The notes: generated by a model from the sequence alone, not told the origin. Numbered from the stretch's first letter, positions 10,771-22,400 are shown. The stretch: DNA of 64,000 nucleotides from Morinoia aosen (GCA_030386875.1 CM059559.1:68586392-68650391); one strand, 5' to 3'. Program-made: numbers and translations.

Positions 10771-12975
10771 TGTAAACCCAATCTAAGTTTTTCTTTTTTC
10801 GGTCTTTTTCTGTTCACTCACAACTTGTAACTTTACCAAACCCGTCACCTCTTTATTATTTAAAAGCATTCACGTAAAAACTATAAATTTGTTGTGTGAT
10901 CATCCATTTACATTTAAATAAAATGCTTATCAACTAATGACCGTTATGTTAAAATTTTTTAATTAGAAACACAACACTTGTAATTTTCGTGGTCCTCATA
11001 CTTGTATTTTTTTCGTGTTTCCTTGAAATAACATTCTTGAAAATCTGCCGAAAGAGGCAATTCTAATGTTTTTTCCTGACGTCAAAAAATTTAAAGCTTT
11101 ATGTCATGTACATGTGAACTGTCGAAAGTATTTTCACCCCACAATGAAAATGCATTTTCAATTCAATTGTGTTGTCTCTTATAATTACAATTACATGTTT
11201 CATCGAATGTAGATTAAGCAACATGAGGAACACATTGCCCCCAATAATTTCTTCTTCTCGACTAGTGGCATGGGTATTACAATACTCATGTGTGTGTATC
11301 ATCTAAGTGTATTTACTTTAAGATATTTTAAAAACCAATGATGTACTATCTTTTTTGTACCACATTTATTGGAAATAAACTGTTTTTCTTTTCTTTCTTG
11401 TTTCATCGTATAAACTCAAATTAAGAGAAAACCAATAGGTTATTTTATAAGCAACGAAAAACTCCCCCTTTCTAAATTATCACATTAGCGTATTAAATTG
11501 ATTAATTTAGCTTTATTTTCCACCATAGAGAAAAAATTTGCCAGTCTCTTCAAATTTTCCCCACGTACAGGAAGCAGTTTTTCTGGCAGGCAGCGGCAAT
11601 CATTTCCCATTAGCTCATCGCTTCTAATCTTGTTTAAAGCCTATTGAAAAGGATTAACCTGATCACAATCAACTTCCAATACGGAAGAATGATCCAAAAC
11701 GTTTTAGTTCGATTGAGAGTAGCTTACTTTTTTGTGTGTAAAATCGGTTGTTGGGGTGCAGAATTCCTTGCGTATCACTCTTGAATCATTTTGATGCATA
11801 CACATGAGTTGGCATTGCATTTTATAGCTGCGTGCCGTTCAAGGGATCGACCAAACATTGGTAAACATGAAGAGTAAATTGTTGGATGGGAATTCATTTT
11901 CGAATTCACATAAAAGGAGTTTTCTGACGAGTGTGTCACATTTTTATTGAATAGAAGATTGAAAAACATCAAATGCATATCCTGGGAAATAAATAATACT
12001 TATTATCTCCTATGCTTTATTTTAATTTCGGGATGAATGGAGAACTTCGGAATGAATGCAGTTGTGCTTCATATCAGATGCTTCGTAAACGTCGTCTAAA
12101 CGCCGTCATGATTTAATTGTTTTTATCCTTCATAAAGGTAAAGGAAATCATACTCAAGTTTTAGTGTCGCTAATTTTGATAATGTCGAGAAATTTTGAGC
12201 GTTTTTTTCTTTGGAAGAAAAAAGTTCGTTCTTCAGTTTTTTCGTATACCTTTTCGAAACTCTTGATTTTGAAGTCATCAAATATAGTAACAACTTTTAT
12301 GGCTCATGGATACTAAAAATAATAACATAGCACTGTGCTGTGAGACGACTCTTTTGTACTGAACGGTGAATGTTAACGGTCTTTGACATAGGTTGCTCCC
12401 ATTGTCGGGTATGAATTTATATGGAGTGTTGTTTTATAAATTTCCTCCCGGACATCGGGTCAGTTTTCAGGAAATGCTTTTGCGTACTCAAACTTGAGTT
12501 GATTCGAAAAATAACTGAGAATCTGCAATCACAAAATATAGATGTCATAGGGCGATGACTCTTTTGTGAGGTTAAGAAGAGCAATCCTAACTTCCAGAAG
12601 AGTTATAGGGAAAAACATGCAGAAAGGAATGGTAAAAGAGAGGGTGAGAGTATTAGGCACTGCAGTAGGTACATTAGGCTGCGACCGATCTGGGGAAATG
12701 AAAACATTTTAGTGTGGCAAAAATTTCTTTCAATTGGAAAAGCATTACGGGCCATCATCAATTACATTGCAGAAGAGTTCAATGAAGTAAGAACGAAGCA
12801 ATATCTTATTGAAAGATCACAGGTAAACATCCAAATGAAATGCGTGAGAACGAGTGTGCACTCATCTTTGAAGCCACAAGCTCACATATCTTGTGAAACA
12901 TAAATTAACTTCTCTTATAAGAGTGTCACCGTAAGCACAAGCCAGATGGTCAGCCGCGTGTAACTAAAATACTGT
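10771..12975. other. No gene recognised
   Basis: About 2.2 kb of AT-rich DNA. Open frames at 11099-11302, 11775-11978 (-) and 12712-12903 (+) are short and unrecognised. No clear repeats. Confidence 0.45.
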
Positions 12976-13296
12976 CAATTTCCCTATTGAAAATCGAGGA
13001 CGGTGCACCGGTGGAATATGAGTGGCAACATGGACGATTTGAGGCTGGTTTATCGTCTATTTAAGGGTCAAATGTCCAGTCTCCGCGACCATACTGCGCC
13101 CTTAATACGTCCATACTGCGACCAACTTTGGTCGGTGAATAGCTTCAAATCAACCTCAAATCACCTCTAAAACCAACTTAGGCCGATGAATGGTTTCAAA
13201 TCAACCTCAACCCAACTCTACATCCAATGAATCGCTCGCTTCGCAACCTTAATCAACTCCAAATCACGGCTGGCCACCTCTACGCAATCGCTTAAA
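12976..13296 (+). repeat. SINE-like family R2 copy
   Basis: Starts with a TATTGAAAATCGAGGACGG block followed by TGCACCGGTGG, contains TTTAAGGGTCAAATGTCCA and GGCTGGCCA, and ends at a TTAAAAAACGCTCCCAG junction. Other copies lie at 19950-20216 (-), 31446-31664 (+) and 36185-36327 (-). In the 31-kb copy the penultimate block reads GATTCGAATC, close to a pol III B box, which hints at a tRNA-derived SINE. That part is inference. Confidence 0.6.
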
Positions 13297-13380
13297 AAAC
13301 GCTCCCAGCCGCCAGTGTATGACGTCACGAGCATATATACATATGGTTGTGACGTCATACACTGGCAGCTGGGAGCGTTT
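13297..13380. repeat. Near-perfect 32-bp inverted repeat with TGACGTCA cores
   Basis: Arms 13297-13328 and 13349-13380 are complementary with a single mismatch around a 20-nt loop. Each arm carries GTATGACGTCAC, the palindromic cAMP-response-element core. It directly abuts the 3' end of the R2 copy, and the 31-kb R2 copy is followed by a different hairpin at the same place. Confidence 0.9.
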
Positions 13381-14063
13381 CTTATCCATCGTACAGAGAT
13401 CCCCTGTGATTCTGATTTTGCTAGGGTGAAGAAGCAACAATATTAACATACCATGCTAACCACACACCAATATTAAATATCATCTACCCTTATTTAGGAT
13501 ATATGAATCAATTGCGCAACCTTAACCAACACATTTACGTAGATATTTGGTAGCAACGATCAGATATTTGGTATAACCACCCCCCACCCACACACACACA
13601 CACAAATATGTACCTGAACACATTGTTGATCACCTTCGAGAACGTCCTTCAATTCAGAGGTTGCTGAAGACGGACGAGGGACATTCAGGTTTGGTTTCCA
13701 CATTTTGTTGCTTTGACATTGCCTTCACTACCAGCCCCACCACAACGATGAATCGTCATAAATATCAATAGACCGAGGTGGTGAAGCTAATAGTTGGGCC
13801 ATCTCTCGTTCCTCGTCAACAAGAAGAATCGCCATTTTCCCCAGAAGTCACGGGTCCGAACTCAAATACACGCGAAATTTTAGAAGAAAACGACTCTTTG
13901 TGCGTTCCAGCGTCATTTTCTTATGAAGCTTCCGTTAGAGTAGCCAATGCAGCATACAACCATCTTTCTTTTTAACCGTTGCACATAAATGTAAATTGCT
14001 GTCTTTTTATTTGAAATTCGGATCGAAACGTTAAAAAATGTTTATAAAATTCTGTCATAAAAT
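13381..14063. other. No gene recognised; short (CA)n run
   Basis: Contains a CA dinucleotide run near 13588-13604 and a 65-codon unrecognised frame at 13778-13975. Confidence 0.5.
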
Positions 14064-14789
14064 TATTGATGAGGCGATGTATTGGTATCGGTCATTTTAA
14101 CTGGTGTTGGTAAAATCCGGCCGATACTTTCCAATAACGCGTATTTTATCATAAAAATGAAGGTCATAAATCATGAAAGTAAAAGTATGATCAAATAAAG
14201 AGCCTATTCATACCTAGTAAATTAGTTAGCTAACTGTTGAATTACAGTGTTTAATAAGGCCCGCTAACTGAATTTACTTCTTCGACTTCCCGATGAGGCA
14301 CGTACGGTCAGTAAGTGAAAGCTATGTAACATGAATAGTGGAAAACAGAAGCGACATATAATTATTATACTTAAACGACAAAACAGGCGAACCAAAATCA
14401 AACCGATTATGTAAATAAAGTTGAAGGTGTATTATAAAGTTTTTGAAATTTAATGCAGAAAAAGCTGAAAATTCGATTTTTGTTTATCTTGTAAATCGTC
14501 AAATACTACAAAGCGAATAATTTTATTTTAATTTTAGCATATGAATCCCCGTACAGTAGGAATATAGCATTTTTCTTTAATTTACGATGTTTGAAAAATT
14601 CACGAACAATCTTATAGTTAGTTGCGCGTGTTTGGATCTTTTTGGTTTCGGGGCCTATCGAATATTAATGTTTTTTTTTCACCGAAGTATGTATTTTGGT
14701 GTGGAAAACACAAACATGCTAACTATTTTGTGGATAAATTATTGTTTTGGTCCACTTTTGGAACTACACCTTTTTCACTTCAAATTAAT

Positions 14790-14995
14790 CTAAGTCACGT
14801 TCAAATTAATCCGAGTAAAGTTCAAATTAATCCGAGTCAAGTTCAAATTAATCCAAGTCAAGTTCAAATTGATCCAAGTCAAGTTCAATTTAATCCAAGT
14901 CAAGTTCAATTTAATCCAAGTCAAGTTCAATTTAATCCAAGTCAAGTTCAAATTAATCCATGTCAAGTTCAAATTAATCCAAGTCAAGTCACCGA
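14790..14995. repeat. 21-bp minisatellite, about ten units
   Basis: Tandem units of the type AGTCAAGTTCAAATTAATCC. Because 21 is a multiple of three the array is open in several frames and gives false heptapeptide-repeat ORFs on both strands. A related 21-bp array lies at 46600-47100, also inside a fold-back element. Confidence 0.95.
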
Positions 14996-15469
14996 TACTT
15001 TTAAAATTTTATTAAAATAAAATCATTATAAGCCCAACATGAGTAATGCAATAAAATTATTAACTAATGTATCTAATAATATAACAATATTAACAATAAA
15101 GTTTTCGATTAGGAATAATAGAACTGCTCTAGCTTTGTTAACTATATTGTTGCAATAAAATAACAAAACGAAATCCTTGCAATAGATGTTTCAAACCGTA
15201 TTGCAAAGTAATGTAGACTAGTTGTAATAGCAAATGTTTTCAAAAGTAGACCGAAAAAATAATTTCTCCGCAATATGGTTATCATTTTCATGTTTTTCAC
15301 ACCAAAATACATACTTTGACGAAAAGAAAACATTAAAATTCGATAGGATCCGAAACCGGAGAGATGCGCTAACACGCAACCAACTATAAGATAGAAATTT
15401 AAAAGCGAAGAAAATGCTGATAAAACTAGTCATATTTACTCAAATTGAGAAAAAACAAAATCGAAAACG

Positions 15470-15494
15470 TTTCGGAGTCCAGCTCCATCTTCAG
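15470..15494 (-). ncRNA. Hammerhead-ribozyme-like core, left arm
   Basis: Mirror copy of the plus-strand motif at 16479-16503: CTGAAGA, a GGAG/CTCC stem, then GAAA. Hammerhead motifs are known in Penelope-like retroelements. A proper stem III and cleavage triplet cannot be recognised here, so activity is doubtful. Confidence 0.4.
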
Positions 15495-15639
15495 TTCTGT
15501 AAAATACAAATAATTCAAGAAAGTGCAAAAAGTACAAACATTACAAAGAATACAAGCAATACAAAAAGTAAAAAACAATTGTATCAACAAAAAGATAAAT
15601 AAACGTCAAACTAGCAAAAAAGTAACGAAAAAATACACA

Positions 15640-16020
15640 CTATGAATTTACTATTTGAAGGGGATAGGAACTAAGCATATTATTTAGGGAAGGTTTTTCT
15701 TTAAAAATATGAAGGGATTCTAAAATTCGTAGGTCAAACTCATTAGGAGCGCTATCAATGACTTTAAAATCTTCCTCACGAACTACTATATTGCACTGTT
15801 CAGCATGGTTGCGTACGGCTGAATGAGGAGGATGTGCAAGTAAGTTGCTGGTACGGTGGCTCCTACCGCGGTGTTCTGCTATTCTTGTGTAAATACTGCG
15901 TGACGTCATCCCGACGTACGCCGATGTGCACTGCACACAACTATTAATTAATAAGGCAAAATTAGGTTCTTCTTTTCGGCACAAGGAATCCACCCCTGGT
16001 CTAATGCGTTCTTGTGTCAT
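15640..16020 (-). pseudogene. Penelope-like element, C-terminal GIY-YIG endonuclease (left copy)
   Basis: The minus-strand frame encodes the last part of a Penelope-like polyprotein: a CVQC metal-ligand-like pair, AYVGMTSRSIYTRIAEH (the YVG block and the catalytic Arg of GIY-YIG nucleases), then HNE-type histidines in SAVRNHAEQC and a conserved RILESLHI tail. The reverse transcriptase is absent, so this is a 5'-truncated copy. Its first ~26 residues come from the spacer and do not match the partner arm, so the ATG at 16020 is not a true start. GIY-YIG domains nick the target for insertion. Confidence 0.85.
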
Positions 16021-16333
16021 TTATAAATATAGTTGTGTGCAGTGCACATCGGCGTACGTCGGGATGACGTCACGCAGTATTTACACAAGAATAGCAGAAC
16101 ACCGCGGTAGGAGCCACCGTACCAGCAACTTACTTGCACATCCTCCTCATTCAGCCGTCCGCAACCATGCTGAACAGTGCAATATAGTAGTTCGTGAGGA
16201 AGATTTTAAAGTCATTGATAGCGCTCCTAATGAGTTTGACCTACGAATTTTAGAATCCCTTCATATTTTTAAAGAAAAACCTTCCCTAAATAATATGCTT
16301 AGTTCCTATCCCCTTCAAATAGTAAATTCATAG
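15926..16333 (+). pseudogene. Penelope-like element, C-terminal GIY-YIG endonuclease (right copy)
   Basis: The last ~100 residues are the same as in the left copy (AYVGMTSRSIYTRIAEH through RILESLHIFKEKPSLNN). Upstream the frame also carries SSFRHKESTPG and CVIYKYSC, the usual lead-in to the GIY motif in Penelope-like proteins, so this arm retains about 30 codons more than its partner. No RT domain is present. The frame is open and undamaged, which points to a recent copying or gene-conversion event between the arms. Confidence 0.85.
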
Positions 16334-16478
16334 TGTGTATTTTTTCGTTACTTATTTGCTAGTTTGACGTTTGTTTATCTTTTTGTTGATACAATTGTTT
16401 TTTACTTTTTGTATTGCTTGTATTCTTTGTAGTGTTTGTACTTTTTGCACTTTCTTGAATTATTTGTATTTTACAGAA

Positions 16479-16503
16479 CTGAAGATGGAGCTGGACTCCG
16501 AAA
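16479..16503 (+). ncRNA. Hammerhead-ribozyme-like core, right arm
   Basis: CTGAAGA (16479-16485) and GAAA (16500-16503) flank GGAG/CTCC, which can form stem II with a five-base loop, as in the minimal hammerheads described from Penelope-like elements. It lies ~145 bp after the GIY-YIG stop codon. The bases after GAAA do not give an obvious short stem III followed by a UH cleavage site. Confidence 0.45.
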
Positions 16504-17163
16504 CGTTTTCGATTTTGTTTTTTCTCAATTTGAGTAAATATGACTAGTTTTATCAGCATTTTCTTCGCTTTTAAATTTCTATTAGCATTGCGATTCAAGC
16601 AAAGTGATAAGTTTTTTAGTCAACTATAAGATTGTTCGTGATTTTTTTCAAACATCTTAAAATAGAAGAAAAATGCAAGATTTGTGATGAACGGCGATTT
16701 GCATGCTAAATTGAAATAAAATAATTAGCTTTGTAATATTTTATGACCTACAAGCTCAATTAAAATAGAATTTTCAGTTATTTTTATGTTTAATTTATAA
16801 AAACTTTAAAATGCGCTTTCAACTATATATGATAGGTTTAATTTTTGTTAGCTAAAAATGTTTTAGTTGTAAAAGTATAAAATTTTATGTCCCCACTGTG
16901 TATAACTATTTATGCCACAAAGTTTTGACACAGACCGTCCGTGACATCGGGAATTCAACGTAGTAAATTCACTTAGCGGGCCTGATTAAACGATGTAATT
17001 CAACATTTGGCTAATTTACTTGGTATGAATAGGCTCTTTAGTTGATTATACATTTCTTTAAACGAATTATGACCTTATTTTCACGATAAAGTACGTATTG
17101 TTGGAAAGTATCGATGAAATATCGGCCAGATTTTGCCGCTACCGATATATCTGTACATCACTA

Positions 17164-18589
17164 GCCTACGATCACGCAACGTTTGCTAGTAGGAAGCTCC
17201 TCAATTCAAAATATAATTCAACTCTAACTCATCAATAATGCTAATGTTCATCAGGTGATTAAGGAGTTTTATTCGGTTAGTATTTACTTTAATGCGTTCA
17301 CGGAAATCACGACCTCTGTTTTAAAGAATCACTAAAAGAGCTCATATACGAACGCTTTACACGAATGACATTTTGCTCGCTGATACGTAATTTTCAAGCT
17401 ATAACATGAATTACGTTCAGGTTAATTTAGCATTATATATTCGGCTGCATCGTACCTGCATTCTTGAAATACGCCCGATATTTTGGCGGTAACCATCAGT
17501 GTCAGTAAGGCTAAGTTAAGTTATTTTAGGTTAGTTTATTCAGCTAATCTAACGTTACCTAATCTAATTTAACCTAGCATCACGTCATGCTGTATTACAT
17601 CATATTTACGTATCCGTTTCTCCACTTTTATATACTAAGTTCCTATAACTTCACAGGTTAATAACTTAAACATTATGCATCAGTGAGCAAAATATCATTC
17701 ATTTAAAACGTTCTTAAATGTGTTCCTTTGGAGATTCTTTGAAAGAGAATTCTTAATTTCCGCGAACGAATTTAAGTAAATATTGATGTTTTTTTCTTTA
17801 AACATCGTTATTCCGTAATTTTATAACGCAGCTCGTCAGATATTTATTGAAGTTTAATTTTCTTACTAATAAATTGAAAACTAGTGATGTACAGATAATA
17901 GAAAAAGGCCGATACCGAAACTATCGGTACATCCAAATTGAAAATATTGCATATTGTTTCTTGTCAAAGGTTTCTCAAGTGGAATTATACTGCAACTTAG
18001 AAGTTTAAAGCTAAATTGTGTTAACACTTACTGTAAAATAAGGAAGGAATTAATAGTGAATAAACACATCATTACTATTCATTACAATTCATTCACACTA
18101 AAAAATTATTCAGACGACAAGGTTGAAGGCACTTGTTGTCTCAATCGTCACCTTCATCGGCGCTTGACAACATGCCATACCGGCATAACGTCTTCAATGG
18201 AATAAGAAACTCACTTGAGAGCGAACACCTTATACCTTTTCAGAGCAAAAATTGTTTCAAAAATAAGATACACTCTAACGTACTACACACTTGCACTGAA
18301 ATACATTCTGACATTGCTTGAAACTTATTAAATGAGTCAGAAACCAGCACCACATCTGAGACGCTCAACTGCCACTGCACAATTCAAATGACTGCCGCCG
18401 CCCGGCAGCCGTGAAACTTCGAAAGAGCTTGCCATCTTGCCGACGCGAGCGAGCAGTGTTGCCATCTCTAACTCGAGTGCAGATAAAATTTTTGGCTAAG
18501 ATGAATAACAGGATAGTATTATTTAAATAAATGATTAAATTGCATTTAAATACCTTATTACATTATAAATATCCGCAAGTTAAAGTTTT
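17164..18589. other. No gene recognised; lone element end at 17883
   Basis: AT-rich. At 17883 a CTAGTGATGTACAGATA start resembles the terminus of the fold-back element at 14064-17163 but has no visible partner end. The ORFs at 17954-18205 and 18133-18321 are unrecognised. GC-richer patch near 18390-18470. Confidence 0.45.
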
Positions 18590-18900
18590 AGGTAAATTTA
18601 CCAATTTTTTAGCTGACAGCTTTGACTAGCAAGTATTCCTCGGCAGCTACCAACTGTAATTTTCATGGCAAATGAATTTTGCTGTCTGAGAGTGCTCAAG
18701 AATGTTGGCATGTACGATTTCCCATAAGAATGTTTTTTATCTTTCATTTGAGAGTAATTTGAACTCAATAGGTGAATCATTTCAAAAGTTACGAGTGGTA
18801 GACTGAAATCTAAAGTTGCACTCAAGAAATTCTAAAGAAATTTCTGTAGTTTCCAGAAGACCGTTCCCATACAGTCTCCGCTGCAGCCTGACAGTATTAT
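18590..18900. repeat. Diverged relative of the 37.6-38.1 kb inverted-repeat element
   Basis: Shares the TTTGAGAGTAATTTGAA, TTCAAAAGTTACGAGTGGT and AAATTTCTGTAGTTTCC blocks with the element at 37613-38123, in the order of its right half. The left terminus is eroded. Confidence 0.55.
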
Positions 18901-19394
18901 GTCCTATGAAAAGTTTAACTTTTTAAGCTATTAGTGTCTTAAAAATTTATAATTATCGGCTTATTCAATGTATTCATCGTATTTTGATTTTTATCGTAGG
19001 TATCTCTCACTATTTTGAGACGGTATCTAAATAATAAACCGATGAACAGTTATTCCCTTATTAAACTATTGCATTTCTTTTAATATTGTTATCATTGTCA
19101 CAATTTACTTCTGTTTGTAGGCTATTACGTGTAGTTTTTCATCCACGTATTCTTTAAGATTTTTGTCTATAATGGATCTGTCCAAATTGTGCGAGCATTG
19201 AATTAATTTTCGATTTATCTGCAAGCCTTTTTTAAAATGAGCCAAGAGCTTGAAACGTTCATATGAATTCGTTTTTAAAATGGATCTTCTTTATCGCCTG
19301 CTTTACGGACTGTTTTTTCTTGTATGAGATTTGCTCATATAATTGTTCTGCCAATTATACATATTTTATTAGGCTTGATTGGAATAAAACATCC

Positions 19395-19743
19395 CCTCAG
19401 GGGAATACAACTATTGTATATGTGGGAATTAGCGCTCCCAGGGGAAAAATGTGAGGGCCTGAGCTGAGAGTTAGGTAGGGCTTCTTTTTGTTGAAATAAA
19501 ATGTTTTTTATTGGGTTAAGGACCACCTTTTTTCGATTCACTACTGCACGGTTTTTCAGCAACTCGGACTTTTTTCCTCAACTTTCATCTTATGTCATGA
19601 ACTTCTTTCTCATCTTACTCTCATATTCTGCTTAGATTCCTCATTCTCTTATCTCCATACTGAATGGTGCCTTCCTCCTTCCTCTCCGATTCGCTCTATT
19701 TGTTTGGCGGTTAGGGAGGCTTTAACAAACTTATAATCTAATC
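19395..19743 (+). repeat. SINE-like family R1 copy with 15-bp target duplication
   Basis: Begins with a CCTCAGGGG hairpin block and ends in a TAATCTAATC tail. It is flanked by TGGAATAAAACATCC at 19380-19394 and again, identically, at 19744-19758. Long target duplications and a short simple-repeat tail indicate insertion by target-primed reverse transcription. Confidence 0.85.
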
Positions 19744-19949
19744 TGGAATAAAACATCCTATTCATAGAGGCCTGAATATTTTAATTTTTATCTCAGTGTG
19801 AAAGGTTTTATAATTAGTAAAGCAAAAATTTAAAATTTCAGAATAGCTTTTTATATTTATTTCATTATTATTTTGTTCATTTCATTTCAAAATGAAGAGG
19901 TTATTTAACATAGATTAATTTTAGTTGCTTGAGGGCATGAGAAACAATT

Positions 19950-20216
19950 GCCAGAAAAACACGGTATCAGCGATTCTGAGCCAGATGGCCGTCCGTGGCC
20001 AAGTCTACCTCGAATCGCTACTAGATACCGCGAGTTAAAGACGGTGTATGGACGGGAGGCCGCGGATGGCAGTGCCGATCATAACATGCTCGTAAATTGG
20101 GCGGTGTACCGTTGTTTTATCGTTCGGATGGCCGAATGACCAATAAATCGCGGATAATAAGCCCTGTCAACCATATTCCACCGGTGCACCGTCCTCGATT
20201 TTCAATAGGGTTACAG
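19950..20216 (-). repeat. SINE-like family R2 copy
   Basis: Reverse orientation. The R2 start (ATTGAAAATCGAGGACGG, TGCACCGGTGGAATATG) lies at 20216-20170 and the copy extends leftward about 260 bp through a GATTCGAGG B-box-like block near 20010. Confidence 0.6.
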
Positions 20217-21171
20217 TGCATTCTCTGCATGACGGTACCTGCGTTTTTGAACCAGACAACTCGGTGTGATGATTTTCGAGCTATACCTGTCACAAAAAAT
20301 TTATGATGCTAACAACCTTGGAGTTGGCGTAATTTTCATTCATAATAAATCCCAAAAATATAGAATGCACATGATGATCTCCAGTGTAATGCTGTAATTC
20401 TTAAACGCTTGCGAGTTTCATCGATTTTCCATTCAGCACTTTCGTGGCTCATTCCAAATAAAGTAAGTTTCAAATGCTTCTCTCGATTTACTCCTGATCA
20501 CGGTAATGAACGTGTAGACAAGCTCTACATAGCAATATAAAGGTGATACCTGCAGTCTAGATGTGGTGTAGTTCCCTCAGCTCGGTGAGAGCCCATTGCC
20601 GCGCGTTGCTCACCACTTCTGCCGCGCCTCGCCGCTGCGTTGCTATCGTGACGCCAAGCCGGCCGCGCTACATCGTTGGCTTGGGGTTTTGAAACTCTGC
20701 AATTTACCTCTCTCAAAACCACGATATGCTTTGGATGCCTACATCTATTGCCATTTTGCAAGTACGACAGCTACAAAGTTTTACACGAGCTTTTGACGAT
20801 AGTACGTTCGTGGATCACGCCTCCCTATAAAATTGCCCTGCTCTTCTCATTAATTGGAACTAGAACAAAGGAATAATGAAAAATTGTTCAAATGGTTTTT
20901 GTACTAATTTAAGCCGCGGCTCAGTCACCAAAAATTCTTCTCTCGCCTCCGGGACTGCTCCTGTCTCCATGTTTTAGTGTGAGACCCTTGCTAGGCGCCA
21001 AGGTATTTTGTAATGTCTGGTGGACATGCTTTTGGTTGTCGTTGACATTCCAGTATGACTCTTCCCCGCAATTTGCAAACGCGTATTCCGCAATAACTAA
21101 ACTGGTTGATTTACCGCATTATGATCTTGTTTTTAAAACTGCGATATCGTAATATTCGATTAAATTGAGAC
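20217..21171. other. No gene recognised; GC-rich patch 20570-20690
   Basis: The patch contains GCCGCGCGTT and GGCCGCGC segments and opposing short frames (20525-20761 minus, 20596-20796 plus) with no conserved domain. Remaining sequence AT-rich. Confidence 0.4.
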
Positions 21172-21519
21172 ACAGAGGGATGCAAAATAATACAACACGT
21201 TCATTAAATCGCCAGATTCCACGTTTCTAAACCACATACTTAGACTATATATAAACAATAGAATAAACAGATCAATAATATATCAAAAACCCACAAATAT
21301 TTGAATAAAAAATATATGTAGGAACATATATTATGATAAATACGTGAACAAAAGTTTACAACACATTTCAAGATTTACATACACTAATACTTTGTTGCAT
21401 AGCCGTTATTATTATTCGTAGCTTCGAGACGTTTCGAGTAGTTCGCTACTAGTGTTTCCTGAATCTTCAATTTCATTTCCCTCTACAAGTTTTCGATCGG
21501 ATTCATGTTCGGGGATCAA

Positions 21520-22400
21520 CTTTGCAATTATAAAATGTTCACCTTCTTCATCCTCAGCTATTCCTTGGTTTCGTTTGCAGTAGGCTTTGGATCGTTGACT
21601 TGTTGGAAGGTTCATCCAGGTTTCAATTTCCGTGGACGGCCATTTCGAGGCTTGCTCAGTGTTGTATTCTGGCATTTCTCTCAACGTATTATGGTTCCAA
21701 CCGAGACTATTGGAACACACAATTGTGCACAAATCTTCCGATATCCCAAACCTTCATTATGGAGCTCCACAATACATTCGCGAAGGTCTTGGCTAATATC
21801 CTTAGGGTAGCTGCACACCAAAAGACGGCAAGAGACAAAGCAAGCGAGAGAGAAAGATGTTTGGCGAGATCTATCACACACCAAAAGATAGCCAGTTTGC
21901 TCCTAAATGTCATGGAGAGAGGTTAATAACAAAAATAAGCGGAACTAGCATGTGTTTGTAACGTTGAGTATCATTCATACTTTGTCCCATTGCTTTGAAA
22001 CATGTTATCTGTCATTGTGCTTTGGATTTTTTGACTTCCAAAGGCACAGTACAGCATAAACTTTGGATATAAGGAGTTCAGTCTTTGCTGGAGAAATTGT
22101 GTAGCACACCTCTCCCTTCGACATCTCGCCGCGCACTGCCAGACGCAGCGCTGCCACTGCCAGACGCAGCGCTGCCACTGCCAGAGGCTTCTCACTGGAG
22201 CTTTCAAGCGTGAAACCATCTTCAAGTCGCTTTCTCGCTGCAGCCAATCTTCAATCTTTCTCACTCGCTCGCTAGCTTGCTTGTGGTGTGCGCACTCCCA
22301 TAGGAATACATGTATATCGATTCAAGCTTTCTCGCTTTCTCGCCTCAAATCTTTTGGTGTGCAGCTACCCTTATTCTGCCCGATGCTTACGACTTTCTAG
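21520..22400 (-). pseudogene. Tc1-type transposase N-terminal region, interrupted
   Basis: Minus-strand codons give KDISQDLRECIVELHNEG and GYRKICAQLCVPIVSVGTII, the paired-like helix-turn-helix of Tc1 transposases, followed by NGRPRK, the AT-hook-like linker. The frame is broken by a stop right after the HTH and others downstream. The MITE at 21805-22370 is inserted immediately upstream of the KDISQ codons; across it the frame is continuous. The DDE domain is missing, so the protein could not act. Confidence 0.8.
21805..22370. mobile_element. PIF/Harbinger-like MITE, 566 bp
   Basis: Perfect 21-bp terminal inverted repeats starting GGGTAGCTGCACACCAAAAG, flanked by exact TTA duplications at 21802-21804 and 22371-22373, the hallmark of PIF/Harbinger insertion. 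The interior is non-coding, with GCGAGAGAGAAAG-type purine stretches near both ends and a 21-bp tandem duplication near 22135-22180. Confidence 0.85.

Larger units (their letters stand above)
15391..16582. repeat. Large near-perfect palindrome of two Penelope-like element 3' ends
   Basis: Arms 15391-15943 (minus copy) and 16030-16582 (plus copy) are reverse complements over about 553 bp with only scattered substitutions and no length difference; the spacer is 86 bp. Each arm contains a GIY-YIG coding end, an AT-rich 3' UTR and a hammerhead-like motif. The two coding regions diverge from the centre. Penelope-like elements are known to form tandem and inverted partial copies, and this head-to-head pair fits that habit. 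Confidence 0.85.
14064..17163. mobile_element. Fold-back element with ~550-bp inverted arms
   Basis: The left arm, about 14064-14620, is the reverse complement of the right arm, about 16622-17163, with roughly a quarter of positions changed by eye. Matching landmarks include GGCCGATACTTTCCAA, GAGCCTATTCATACC, GCCCGCTAACTGAATTTACT and ACGAACAATCTTATAGTT. The right end reads CTGTACATCACTAG; a lone start of the same type occurs at 17883. The interior holds a 21-bp minisatellite, a second inverted pair (14630-14765 with 15222-15390) and the Penelope-like palindrome. No transposase frame and no certain target duplication were found. Confidence 0.7.

Noticed and set aside
13081-13280. tRNA gene inside R2
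   Set aside because: A B-box-like GATTCGAATC occurs in one copy only and no cloverleaf could be drawn.
14622-15020. QVQINPS-repeat protein
   Set aside because: Same reason: 21-bp tandem array.
17516-17580. TTAGG-like motifs suggesting interstitial telomere repeat
   Set aside because: Only scattered TTAGGTTA/CCTAA words, not a tandem array.
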